Counted from the stretch's first letter, positions 24,842 to 36,536 are shown. The stretch is 64,000 nt of DNA from Paragonimus heterotremus (GCA_013368495.1 LUCH01000363.1:138588-202587), one strand, 5' to 3'. Notes: a model not told the origin generated them from the letters alone. A program made the numbers and translations.

Positions 24842-24917
24842 GTTGCTTAATTTTGGTGTCACCGTTTGTTCTTTCCTTGAACGAAGCTCTTCAAAATAAA
24901 CGTTATAGTTGCAGTAG
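24842..24917. repeat. Direct repeat A, left end of the insertion in the CR1-like element
   Basis: A 76-bp block starting GTTGCTTA and containing TTTTGGTGTCACCG, CTTGAACGAAG and TCTTCAAAATAAACG. It recurs at 29085-29171 with about 10-15 % substitutions and one 12-base insertion in the right copy. On the minus strand the shared frame stays open in both copies (VYFEE...LRSR.EQTVTPK), because the 12-base difference keeps the frame. Confidence 0.85.
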
Positions 24918-24933
24918 CGGCAGGGTCGCCAAT

Positions 24934-25169
24934 GAATAACGCAAAACCAGGAGAGCAGACAGAAATTTTATCCAAAAGATGTATTACGCAACACACAGCG
25001 TTACTAGAATAACCAAAAGAAAGGATAAGGGTACAAGGGTATGGTAGAGTTACGTTTGAATGCAAATGTCCTCTTTGCTTGTCTGACTGTCCGTTGATTC
25101 GGGGTCCTTGTGCACGACGTTGACGTAGCGGACTGAAAGGTGAACAAAACAGCCATGTAATAATTACCA
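24934..25169 (-). repeat. Putative LTR of the gypsy-like element, with PBS-like sequence
   Basis: Directly after the end of the integrase on the minus strand lies a 236-bp segment starting TGGTAATTATTAC and ending TTATTCA, i.e. TG...CA. Two bases further, at 24931-24918, is TGGCGACCCTGCCG, which begins with the TGG expected of a tRNA primer-binding site. Position and ends fit an LTR. No second copy is visible in the window to prove it. Confidence 0.35.
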
Positions 25170-25179
25170 CTTCAAATTC

Positions 25180-26625
25180 AGTCCATACACGCTAACTAGT
25201 TTCGATCGCTCGTTACGCAACGTCCCCTTTCTTTGAGCACCGTCCCCGGTGCCTCGCCTATATCTAACACGCTCGGAATTTCGACTTCCATCCCGACCTC
25301 GGAAGCGTCCGGTGGTGGTTCACGGACTACAGTTTGTGTGTATCGCTTTAGTCGGTTGAAGTGAACTATGATTGGTTGTCCATCCGTTCCTGTCAGTTCA
25401 CTAATCTGGCAAGTTGCCCCTGAAATTATTCGTTCGATAACATACGGCCCTTTCCATTATTTGTGCACCTTCGCCGAGATTTCCGGGCTCGGAACCGTTT
25501 TGTGTAACCACATACTTTCGCCAGCCTTCACAGGAGCTCCGAACACCTTCCTATCATGATAGTCCTTCTAATGTCTGTGAGATGTCTCTAGGCGTGTTCT
25601 CGCGATCTGGTGCGCTTGTCGAAATGTATCAGGAGGGTTACTTACGTATTGTGCAACTGGAAGTTGTACTTGCCACGTAACCGGCAGTTGGGCATCTGAG
25701 GGTAATCTCAGTTCTTGCCCGGCCCACAGGAAATGTGGAGTTTGATCAGTTGATGGATGAATAGCACTGCGGTAACCCAAACTACACTTCGGTATAGCTA
25801 AGTTTCATTCGGTGGCATTCTACTTTGTGAAAGCTTTGAGGAGACTTTTGAAAGACTGGTTCGTCCTTTCTACCTGCCCATTTCCCTGGGTGTGGTAAGC
25901 TGTGGTTCGCGTTTTATCTATTTATAGTAGCCTACACACTTCGCGAACCAAAGAGCTTTCCAAGTAGGAGTCTTGATTTGAATGGATTTGGCCAGGGGAT
26001 ACCCAAAGGCACACCCAATGGTAGACAATGTCTGTTGCCACCGTCGATGTATCCACTTGTGCAAGCGGGACTGCTTCGTACCATTTGATGAAGTAATCTA
26101 CCAGGATCAAGATGTATCGATTATTACGAGATGTTTCAGGCAACGCCCTCATAATATCTACGCCAACCAACTCTTTGCGATATCCTGCAGTCATAAATTG
26201 TAGAGGTGCTGGACGTCATATTTGAGGATTTTTGAAGGCACCGCATTTTTCACCCGACTGGCATAAAAATCTGATATCTCTCCGTCAATGGGGCAAGGAA
26301 ATTGTTGTCATGCAGCCACCTCCAGATTATTTATTCCGGCATGATCGAGCTCGCAGTGCAGGATTGTTAGGACGTCGTGTACCATGGACTGAGGGACCAT
26401 AATCTTCCTCATGTAAGCGGGTCTGTTTTGGATAAATAATACGCCCTCCGCCATCCCGAACTGTTCCCTTAGCTCATAAATACAGCGGGATTCACAACGT
26501 TTTCCTTTCATTTACTTGATTGTTGGTTTCTCTCCGTTATTCCGACATATTTCGTAAATTGGCGCAGTCTAAAGATCTGCTGCCTGGGCTTGCTGGCAGA
26601 GGCCGTATTCCGCGCTCTATAGGTT
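25180..26625 (-). mobile_element. Ty3/gypsy-like pol relic: integrase with zinc finger and GPY/F end
   Basis: Read on the minus strand. A decayed HHCC zinc finger comes first: HCELDHAG at about 26340, then CQSGEKCGAF at about 26255, where one zinc cysteine is Gly. The integrase core begins with ELVGVDIM (first Asp kept) and RYILILVDYF. IHSNQDSYLESS follows, in which the usual second Asp of SDQG is Asn. Then comes AYHTQGNGQVERTN with the catalytic Glu. Exactly 35 residues separate the second and third catalytic positions, as expected for D,35,E. The C-terminal part has WKGPYVIERI (GPY/F motif, about 25450) and IVHFNRLKRY. Stops at about 25920, 25815, 25805 and elsewhere, with a possible frame change, make it non-functional. 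Protease, RT and RNase H are absent, so the copy is 5' truncated. Confidence 0.88.
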
Positions 26626-26640
26626 GATTAACGCTACGTG
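26626..26640. other. Junction of divergent gypsy-like and R2-like relics
   Basis: The 5'-truncated ends of the two elements abut here within a few tens of bases, in opposite orientation. The exact breakpoint cannot be set without consensus sequences. Confidence 0.4.
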
Positions 26641-28587
26641 TTGCGTATTACAGGACAGATATGGGAAACACCGCTCCAGGTTTGTTACCCAAACATTTGA
26701 AGCGTATGAAAGCTGATGCCTTGGCCGGATACTTCAACCTGTTCCTGCTAACCAAAGGTTGTCCAATCCATTTATGCCACTCTGGCATCACGCATGTATC
26801 CAAAGTAAACAATCCTTCATTTCCAACCGAGCTCAGACCCATTGCCGTATATTCAAGGTTGATACGTGTTTCTACAAGATATTGGCCGATCGTTGGAATC
26901 CGCGCTTGCAACTGCCCGCTCTCCAGTTTACATTCCTACACCGTGACGGTTGCCTCGAGGCGACCTCCCTGCTTCATGCGATGCTTCGGAACTCATGTAC
27001 AACGTCTTCAAATCTGTATGCGGCCTTTATCGTCGTGTCCAAAACGTTTGTTTCTATCTCACAAGATTCGATTATCGGATCGGCCCGAGTCTTCGGTGCT
27101 CCTTCACCTCTGACGCATTACATTACCGACTCCTACAGAAATGCCTCAGTCACACTCAATGGCTCCGTTCTCCGGTCCCAGCGTGGTGTTCGCCAGGGTA
27201 ACCCATTGTCCTCGTTTCTATTCACTATGGCAATGGGTGAGGTGCTGGTACTATCTCGACCGCAGCTCGGCTACCAGTTCCACGACACAGTGGTTAGTGG
27301 TTTCGCCTACGCTGACGATCTGATCCTTCAAGCTGAGGATCCTACGCGTCTCTCCGAGAAACTTGCAGCCGTCGATAGTCTCATGGAACTATTCGGGCTG
27401 AAGATCAACACGCACAAGACTTAGCTCATGGTCATCCGCGGTGACCATAAACACAACGCAACCCCTATCTCTGATGAGTCTATTCACTTCGGTCCGGACA
27501 TTATCCACTCACTAAGCGCCTCCGACACGGTGACTTATTTGGGTATCTCGTCCACCTGGAAATGTGAGGCACTCATTAATCACCATCTGCAACTTCACAC
27601 GAGGCTGGATGAAACCATCAAGGTGCCCTTGAGACCACACCACCGCATGGAACTCCTGAGACAGCATCTGATCCCGAAAATGAATTATTCATTAGTGTTG
27701 AGCTGAGTCCACCATAACATGCTCAAATCTATGGATTGTGCGATTCACCAGTTTGTTCGGCAGTGACTCCGCCTTCCTAAAGACATACCAATCAGCTACA
27801 TCCACACCTCAATTCGTTTGGGCGGTCTGGGCATCTCGAGTTTGTCAACCACTATTCTCATCTCACGCAAATCTCGAGTGGAGAGACTTCTCCCCAGTCA
27901 CTGTAAAGTTCTGCAGAATGTGGTCAAAGATAATTCTTTTGACTCTATCCTGAGAGATGTCGACGTCTCAGGACGCATTCAGGATGCAGTGATGACGAAC
28001 GAGGAGGAAGCCCATGCGGCTTGGATGGATAAACTCTACCATTCGCTTGACGGTCGTGGTCTTCAGGAAGTGTCACGCTCTCTGCTCTCTAATCGTTGGC
28101 TGTTTAACCCGGATTGCATCTTCTCCAGAATCTTCATTCGTGTAGTAGGTGTAGTCTGTTGCGGACTAAAGTCCGAAATTCACGAGGTGGCCGAATTGAC
28201 CACTCAGTTCCCTGCTGTAGCAACTGCGGTCAACCGGGAAGCCTCGCTCATATTCTACAGTCATGCTGGATCACCCATGATGAGCGTTGTGCCCGACACA
28301 ACCGTGTGGTTAAAGACCTGGTGAAACGATTGCGCAATTTGGGCTATGCAGTCTTTGAGGAGCTGCGAGTACCAACGGTGAGCTCATTCATCAAACCCGA
28401 TGTTATCGTGGTCCGTGATAGCGCTATAGTGGTGCTTGACGTCAGTATAGTGGATGATTACCGAAGCCAATTTGCCTGGACGGACAAAATTGCGAAGTAC
28501 GGGACCGACTCTCATAATACCACTATTCAATCGGTCCTCCATACTTTGGGCTGTGATGTGAACTCTGTTTCTCATTCACCGTGACCG
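26640..28587 (+). mobile_element. R2-like non-LTR retrotransposon relic (RT, CCHC finger, restriction-like endonuclease)
   Basis: The RT begins with PKHLKRMKADALAGYFNLF (about 26690) and LRPIAVYSRL, then changes frame near 26870. FLHRDGCLEATSLLHAML follows (about 26930). Motif A reads FIVVSKTFVSIS, where both aspartates of the usual DVSKAFDS are Val. SQRGVRQGNPLSSFLF (about 27178) and FAYADDLILQAE (about 27305) are intact. Stops follow at about 27422 and 27704 and a frameshift near 28160. The zinc finger CSNCGQPGSLAHILQSC is a perfect C-x2-C-x7-H-x4-C (about 28215). The restriction-like endonuclease shows KPD-x12-D (KPDVIVV to VLDVSI, about 28395-28445) and a downstream KIAKYG. This order is diagnostic of the R2 group. 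The N-terminal DNA-binding part is missing and no 28S rDNA flanks it. Inactive. Confidence 0.9.
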
Positions 28588-29084
28588 TCTCTTTTCGCGG
28601 TATTACATTTTCCTCCTCAAGTAACGCTATTCTTCGACTGGGGCTGCCCTCCTACGCAGTCACGGATTTATGTCTACTGACTGTTCTAGGTTCCCTAAAA
28701 TCATACGACACATTAAGGCGGGGAACCTGGCGTTAATTGTTGCCACCTCTCTGATAGTTGTTTCATTATGAAGGACATTTTCTGTCCCGATGCGTGAGCC
28801 ATGACTGTGATAGCACTTTTGTGCCCTGAAAAACCTTTTGGATTTTGTGAATACTGACCGCTCATCTTTTTTCTTCTTCTTATTATTATTTTTCGTGTAT
28901 TTTTTTCAAAATTTAAACCCGTTTGTTACATACGGCGAACGTAACTTTTTATTTGATGACTGGTCCATTAACTACTACTTACTATCCTTGTGAGAGGACT
29001 TGTCATTTGTTCAGAGTTGCTAACTACGCAGCGTCTCACATTTAACAGACAGCCTGTTTTTCATATTCATTTTTTTACATATCT
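28588..29084 (+). mobile_element. Probable 3' untranslated tail of the R2-like element
   Basis: About 500 bp of non-coding sequence lies between the R2-like stop and direct repeat B, with a pyrimidine/T-rich patch near 28865-28910. I assign it to the R2-like element by position only. It contains no recognisable 28S rRNA sequence. Confidence 0.35.
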
Positions 29085-29171
29085 GTTGCTTATTTTTGGT
29101 GTCACCGTCTGTTCTTCTCTTGAACGAAGATGTGTATATTGCTCTTCAAAATAAACGACATAGTCGTAGTA
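29085..29171. repeat. Direct repeat B, right end of the insertion in the CR1-like element
   Basis: An 87-bp partner of the block at 24842-24917. It has the same GTTGCTTA start, a TTTTTGGTGTCACCG segment and TCTTCAAAATAAACG, plus a 12-base insertion (CAATATACACAT on the minus strand). It lies immediately before the CR1-like coding sequence resumes. Confidence 0.85.
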
Positions 29172-29735
29172 AACAGTTTGAGTCTGTCTACAAATTGTGC
29201 TGCCATGGCTAAAAAGACACAAACGAACCTGAACTTTCGAAGAGGAGTTTGTGGAACCTTCCACTTTCAATTGTTTCCCACTATGTTTTCCCCGTAATCC
29301 GTTCACATCTGGAAACAAGCATGCAGTCCTGTCGTCCTTATCTTAAGAAAGAATTGGCACATATTGAAAGCGTTCAGAGACAAGCCACTATAAGAATTAT
29401 GAGGTTGAAGAAAATTTCATTACCCAGGAAGACTGGCAGAATTAAGACATTTCTGAATGGATTAAAGATACCTCGAGGGAGTCCTAATTCTCACCTACAG
29501 ATTACTCCACAGCTGCGGTCATTCATTGGCACCACTCCGAAATAAACAAGAATGAACATTTAAAGGGGTCACTTGCTGAAACTGAGTAATGGATTAGGCC
29601 AGTATCTCTGAAGAGGGGAAATGTTTTCCGGTTAAGGTCCTTTTAGACTGGAACGCATTGTTCAACTCTGTGGTTATAGCTGAATCTGTTCAGTGTCTTA
29701 AAACTTTACTTGATCGACTTATTTGTGAGATATAA
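29172..29735 (+). mobile_element. CR1-like non-LTR relic, 3' part (RT C-terminus)
   Basis: The frame resumes with STNCAAMAKKTQTNL (about 29185) and FHFQLFPTMFS. IRSHLETSMQSCRPYLKKEL (about 29298) and HIESVQRQATIRIMRLKKIS (about 29358) follow. A frame change leads to VLLDWNALFNSVVIAESVQ and LKTLLDRL, ending at a TAA near 29733. These are the hallmark C-terminal motifs of CR1/Jockey-type ORF2 (RPHLEY, PYLKKDI...VQRRAT, WNALPESVV, LDRHL). Together with 24590-24841 it forms one split element, missing almost nothing at the break. Confidence 0.85.
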
Positions 29736-32510
29736 ATTGCACTAAAAGTTTCCTGTTATCTAGCTCAGCTCCACAGGTCATTCAGTATGCATATCTGACA
29801 GAAGGTATTTACTGATATAATTGTAGCCAGCAGCCTCGTTGAAGTTTTCCCTTAGTTAGTTCCATTCAATTTCTTGTTTGCACTTGCAAACCGTCCAAGA
29901 TAATTTTTTTTCACCAGCGAACACAAAAACCGGAATGCATAAACAAACATCTTTTCCCCTTTTGTAATAACTTATGAACCAATAGCAGGAATTGACCATA
30001 TCGTGCTGTTACTGGAAGTTATTTGCAGTTGTCTGACGGGAAGCAGTCGAAGTGAAGGTTTATTGTTTACAGAAAGGATGGGATACGCGGTAGAAAGTTT
30101 CCTATTTTGATTCCCTTTCATAAGCTATAGCAAAATATTAGCACAATCGTATATATTAAGTGGGAAACCATGGAACTCTGACTAACGTGTTAATTCGAAT
30201 CAACTGTTTAGCCGGACAGTAGAGGATGACCTACTCTGGTGTTTGATGCTCAACATCACAGCACATGCGTAGGTTATTACAAATTGTCGACTGTCGTGGA
30301 CACACTGTACAGTGAGAATAGGAAAGGCATCAAGAGTTATACGTTGTATAACACCAGAGCCATTGATGAATGGCGATGGGGTCCGAACTGAACAAACTGG
30401 CTCCGATGTGTAGAGAAGCCGTGTGAAAGGTGGACACATGAAGTCTGAATTATGTAACTAATGAGGGATTTGTACTTATCCATTTAACTGACTAATTATA
30501 AACGTCGATTGGATGAAATGTCAGTTTTCTTGTCATAATTAGGAACTACTATCGTCATAATGGTGCCCTGTTTTCTACCTGAAATAATGGTATACACGGA
30601 ACATTTTAATCAGACTTGAGCATCGTGGTATTTGTGGAATTGAAAGTGAAGAGATTGCGTGATTGCCGTTCCTTCCTACCTAGTTAACCCCGTCGACAGT
30701 GCTTATATGGCCATAATTAAGGATTGAGCGTGGGTAGCATCATGAGTACAGATGTTGGGAAACATATGGTGACGATCTGGAAAACAAGTTAGTTATTTGA
30801 ACTAAAAGCCGGATTACCAACACGGCGATTAAACGATCACTCCTGTAAGGCTGCTGACTGGCTTTGCACAACTAATTGATTAATGCGGTTGGACGGCTGT
30901 TATTTTTTAAATGTTACTGCAACAGAGCTACGGCTTCTGTTGGGCCTTCTCCAAGTTGTTGATATACTATAATAAAATCCTCCTGATTTCTATTTTTAGA
31001 AGTTAGCCACAATGTTAATATGTGCATTCTGAATTCCATTTCAATGTGTATTTTATTTTGACATTCTTAAATCGATCTCTGTGTAGAGGAGAAATTCTGG
31101 TCACTATCTGTTGCTTTCTGGAGTTTCACAATCGCTTGTCACAAAGATGACGTTGTCTTTTCTCTGAACTATACCAAATTTATGGTCTTCGTATGCGAAC
31201 AGCTGTAAACTTTTCTGTCAGATTATAACGCTTCGTGCGAAAAGTGAGCAGATATGATTAAACTCCATAAAAGGGGTCAATTCTCTTAATGAAGGCCTCA
31301 TAAAACTGTCCGATCTGGTGTCGACTACACAATGCTCAGTCCCATACTCCCCTTTGCTTGAACATAAAAGTAGGAAGTCATCCACCTAATCCCGAGCTCA
31401 CATGATATCTGACTAATGTTTCTGGAGCTGAATTACTGGATGTCGTTGATCTCAAAAAACACTATTATTCTCAAAGAATAACCGGATGCGATTAATTATT
31501 CAGGCATTACAAATATCTGGAAATAAATCTGCTCTCCACATACCATATCATTCGTACATCGGGTTATCTACTAGTTGACTTCTTCCCCTAAAGCAACGGA
31601 TGTTCATTAACGTCATCGCAACAACTAGTGAAGCTACGCTGTGTGAAGAATTCCGATGTTAGGTTCAGCTTACACAAGAACGTATTGACAAAACACATGG
31701 TCATCAAAGTACTGGAGAAATGACAGACTAATAATTTGTTTCCGGTCCACCTCCCTAATCCAGCATATAGAGCCTCAAACCTTGCCACTGCTTAAGCATT
31801 CGAACTCACTACACTTCAGTATCGGTTATTAATGTCGGCAAGCTTTCCTTGCATTTTCACGGTTCTCGCTGTTTTTAACATATCTTTGCTGGCGTAGACC
31901 TTTGAGTACACCTTATTTCACCATCTGCACAGGGATAGGAGCAAGTAGGCTTTGACATTTTTCCCATCCACATCCTTTCCAAATCCATAGACTTACATTG
32001 GCAAAACACTTCGGAAATTACAAATTCACGTCACATACGCAGGCACCCACAATACCCCCGAATCATGAGCAAGTAGTTATTCTGTTTGTATCTTGCCAAT
32101 GTCAACCATACAAATGAACTGGGTGTACGGGTTCGTGTGGCATATTTTCCCGTTGACTAGGCTATAAAATGGGTTCTGTCAGATTAAATCCAACCAATCA
32201 TGCCCGTCTTAACGTTGTTAAATAATGCTACCTTGAATTCATTTGCTATTCTCACTTATTTCCACGTGACCTTACTGTTCGCGAGCACATGGATGTTTTT
32301 TCGAAAGTTTTTTCATTGCTTTAGACTCAGTAGCTTTTTACTGCACAGTAGCATTTGAATAATCTACTAGATCTGTTAGAGTAACATATTTTGTTTCGTT
32401 TAATCGAATTAATAATTCCTGCTTAGTTATTTTACATCACTTTCGGCTTAAAGTTTCTTTTTGTCTTTCCAATTATAAGAAAATGGCAAGCGTAAAAACT
32501 TTTACTTCTA
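29736..32510. other. No recognisable gene
   Basis: There are only short ORFs, on both strands, without motif, signal peptide or credible splice pairs. Confidence 0.55.
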
Positions 32511-32599
32511 GAAGTCTTGATGTTTTACACAGAAAAACACCTACTTGGCTTTTATACCTTCACTGGACGTTGCAACAGCCATCTTATTTTCGATTGGCC

Positions 32600-32810
32600 C
32601 AAACGTCTGGTTTTGTTCTCAATACTTTATTGTGATTGGACGTTAGTAAATTGTCACAGCCACAAGCCGTGCATGTGTATTTATCCATGTTTTATGAAGT
32701 ACTGGTCAAGAAAGCACAACCTCAGTAATTACAGAGGTAATGCGGATCACTCTGTAATGTGCACAGTTTTCAATATCCTTACGGTCAACTTCACGTCACC
32801 CCTTCTCTAA
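32600..32810 (+). mobile_element. Possible decayed reverse-transcriptase fragment
   Basis: Within an open frame, SRKHNLSNYRG (about 32705) followed by SVMCTVFNIL resembles the KKGSRKD-x-SNYRGISLTSV-x-CK block of non-LTR reverse transcriptases. An upstream DWT fits too. The match is short and other RT motifs are absent, so this may be coincidence. Confidence 0.3.
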
Positions 32811-32814
32811 TCGG

Positions 32815-35800
32815 TTTAATCGTGTGTCCGTATTTCCGCCACACAGGTGACTCTTGTGAGCGTTTTCTACTTTAAGTCATTAATACCAATCATATTCGTG
32901 GACGCATCACATTGCGTTCTATTTCCTCTCAACTCGCTCTCTCTTGTAAGGACATAGGTGAGAGTACACGCGTTCGGGTGTCATTCAGTATTTAAACGGA
33001 CGGGCTATGTGATTTAAAATGCTTCCTGTGCCTCCCTGAATCTGTGAAACTCGGTTAACTGTTTCTGTTTGGTGACTCTGTGCACTGTAAACAATTTCCA
33101 AGGAAACCCATTTTGTGCAAAGCCAACATTCCTCATAGTCTCTGCAACTACTCACCGATGCACCAAATTATGAAAAGTAATGTTAAACGTTTTCATTCAA
33201 TATACTCTTTTCATTGTTTAGGTACCATCACTTTTGTCTGTCGTTTACTGGCTACATTCCAAATAAATCTGCTGTACTGTGATCTGGCGCATACCTCGCT
33301 AGGTGAGTTTATCTCTGACGTCGTGTGAAGTTACTGGCTATTTTCCGCTGAACTCTACTAAATTGTTTGACACTTAATGACTAGAGAAAGGGTCGAAACA
33401 GTTTTCTGATTTGTTTTTATTACATAACTAGTTTTATTAAGCGGTGCCGATTATCGTTAGGTTTACGTACCTTACTCCAGCAAGTCGTTGGATATTATGT
33501 GGCAATATTAGATAGATCGATAATATTAAACGATATAAATTTGTCAAATTCTGCCTATCTACACCCGGAATGTTTTAATTATTGGAAAATGTGATTTCTC
33601 AGTAAACGGAATGGCAGAGTAGATAGATGTTACAGTAGTTCAGGATTCGGAGCGGTTAGTTTTATGTTGATAGTTCAAGAGTTACGTGATTACACTAAAG
33701 CTGAGTACAAACTACGTTACTGGTGAATTCTGTTGGAAACCGTCAACCTAGTTGTAATAGAAATTGGCTGCAACTGATTTATTTGGTTCCACAATTGTTC
33801 GATGGATGACATATTTGACTGATCGCCTAGGAAATAATCTGAGTATGTTTTGGCTGAGAAGGTAATTTTTGGGCATATTTCGTCGTTTCATCAGCATTCG
33901 GCCACTTTCAGAGTACACGTAGGTTCTTAAACAGAATATACATTTTAGATGTAATGTTGGCATTGTCTTAAGTCATCACTTGGATATACACTTACAGCTG
34001 CTTGATTGTTCAACTGGGGACCGTTTTTGGAATTTTCAGAGCTCGATCATCGACTGACGTCATAATTGTAACTGTTAACTCCTGAAGGCGACTCCGGTTG
34101 CTATTTATGGGTTAGCTTGTACAATGGGTCAAAATAGTCTTTCGTTCGTTATGGTGATAGGTTATTTTCTAGGCTCCTTTTCTTGGGTCACGTTTCTGGG
34201 TCACATTAACCAGAACATACTGGAAGAGTTGGACAAGGTTTATGCATGTTTGAAGCTGAGTTAGACGGCTGGAAATATAAACTTCGCAGAATGTTTTCAA
34301 CCTTATAGGACGAGCGATAGCGAAACTGCGAACGAATGAACGTTGGAGGAAAATGGACGAAGAAAAAACCCAGCAACGGCATATCAAGCATAATTTAACC
34401 AAGGAGGAAGCAACAGATGAATGATTGAGCATGTCTCCATTCTGTCTTACTGATTCTAATGACCGAGCTGTGTGAAGGATCTGTTCATTTTCCTGAAGGC
34501 GTGCATCAGCCCTATCTCTGAAGTCCTGTACCGGTCAAGCTGTCATGAAAAGTCTGCATATATTGAACACACCTAACACACCTAACAGTCGAAAGGATGC
34601 TATTCGCAAGTTAAACAGCTCATATGTTGCTGTTTCCTTAGACAGCCATTTCGGTGGAGACAAGCGGTTGTGGAAGAGAAATTTCTACATCTATTAATTG
34701 ATAGATTTCTATCTGGCGAGCCCTTTTCCGGACGTCGGCTTACCGTTTCTCTTGGTATAGCCCCGCATTGTGTTGGTACAAACAGTACCCATCATTATTG
34801 TAAAGACATTGTCTTCTTTCGTATTGGAGAATGCAGTACCTTTTCAAGTAAAAATTTACAAGACAGTCTGGATAATGTGCATTATCACCTCTTATCGAAC
34901 TAGAGCTTCGGTGCAAAGAAATCCGTCTATTGCACTGGTTGAATACTAGCCATCTTAAAAATGAATGTGGTTCCCACCACCTAGTTCAATAATCTATATT
35001 TTTTGTTAAATACTAATATTCGACCATACAAAAGATCTTGGATTGTAATTCCGCTTTTATCAAAAAGATCAAGATTCAGGCGAACAGCGTAACGCTGCTT
35101 ACGAAGTGATAAATAATATGGCCAAAAATGGTTCACCCTGTGATCTGAAGAAAAAAACCCGAACTTCGGTGCAAAAACGAGGGGAAGGGGTATAAACTAC
35201 GCATTTTATTCATTCAGTTATCTGCATAGAGCAAGAATAGTTGTTATTTTCAAAGATAACTAGAATAAGATCCCCTCCTCGACCGGCACGTTCGTCCTAG
35301 CTTGATTCCACTGGAAATGCTTAGATTTATTTGCTGCGTGAAATCAAGCAACTTGAATTAAAACCAAATTTGAAGGGTTAACAGAAACGGCTTGATGAGA
35401 ACTTCGTTACCTAACTGAGTTTGTGAGATGATATTCGGGGTTACCGAACACAAGAATTACTGGCTTTTAAGCGTTATAGTATTTCTTCGTTATGATATAA
35501 ATGTTAGTTCTTTGTTGGTTTTGTTCCAATTAAGATGCAAAACATTTGAAATAAGGTCAAACTGTCATGAGTTTTGATCTTTCTAACGCACCCTGAATGC
35601 TCATATCTAGGTTTCAACTATCATCGTCTGTTTCTTTTAAATCATACAAAAAGTGGGTAGATTTGTGAACACCCCGTCAGATCGGACTCAAATTTAAGTC
35701 TGTGAAAGTTCTATTCCGAAGAATGAATTTATTTACGGTTTTGAAAATGTTTTACAAAACCATCTTCTATGCAGTTAGTGGCAATGAATTTTTAGAAGAG

Positions 35801-36535
35801 TGGTGAATATCTCACTGAAAACCTAATCCGTGAGCAGCCTTGAAGTAACTTAGTTACGACAAAACTGTTTACGGTGCCAATTTTAGATTAATTTTGTATC
35901 AGTGATAGTCCATAGGTAAGGGGACTGAACACAAATTTCTTCCTTATAAGTCGTTTGACAAAATGTTTTGTTCAGAAGGTACGCCTGCGAAAATGGTCGG
36001 CTCAGAAGGTACTCTAACCGGAGACAAAAGCTCCATGTTGACAGGCCGCAAATGCTCTGCTAGATGAATTGCAAAGCCACAAAGGGGCTTAATTCACCCA
36101 CCTGTCAAAACGTCTTATACAGAATTTATGAAATAATTCCGGCAATCGAACGTATCGATAAGATTTATGAAACAGCTCACGCTGGATTTTAACCACGTCA
36201 CTGTTGGACGCCGGACTCCCGGCAAGGCTTATTGTTGTGGCCGCAAAAGACACTTAGCCTGAGAACCACCCCATTGAGCAAACTCCAGTATAGGTCATGT
36301 CAAAAATCAAACCACAAACGCGTACACCCATTTGCACGTTAGACATGCATTCACATACATCATTGTCATTCCCCTTGGTGGAACTTCTGCCGTAGCGCGT
36401 ACACACTACTCCGATAGTCTCTTCTTGTCCGCTGTCTTCCTGGCGTTCGGAGCTTGCCCTTTTGTTCCTGAATGTCGCCTGTGGGTAATGTATTACGCGT
36501 GAGTAGTATACTAATCACAATGAAATTGCCTGTCA
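32815..36535. other. No recognisable gene
   Basis: I see nothing beyond short motif-free ORFs (for example 33080-33328 +, 34169-34432 -, 34670-34903 +). Confidence 0.55.
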
Positions 36536-36536
36536 T

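Noticed and set aside
28588..29084. 28S rDNA target flank for the R2-like element
   Set aside because: I looked for the conserved sequence normally downstream of R2 insertions and did not see it.
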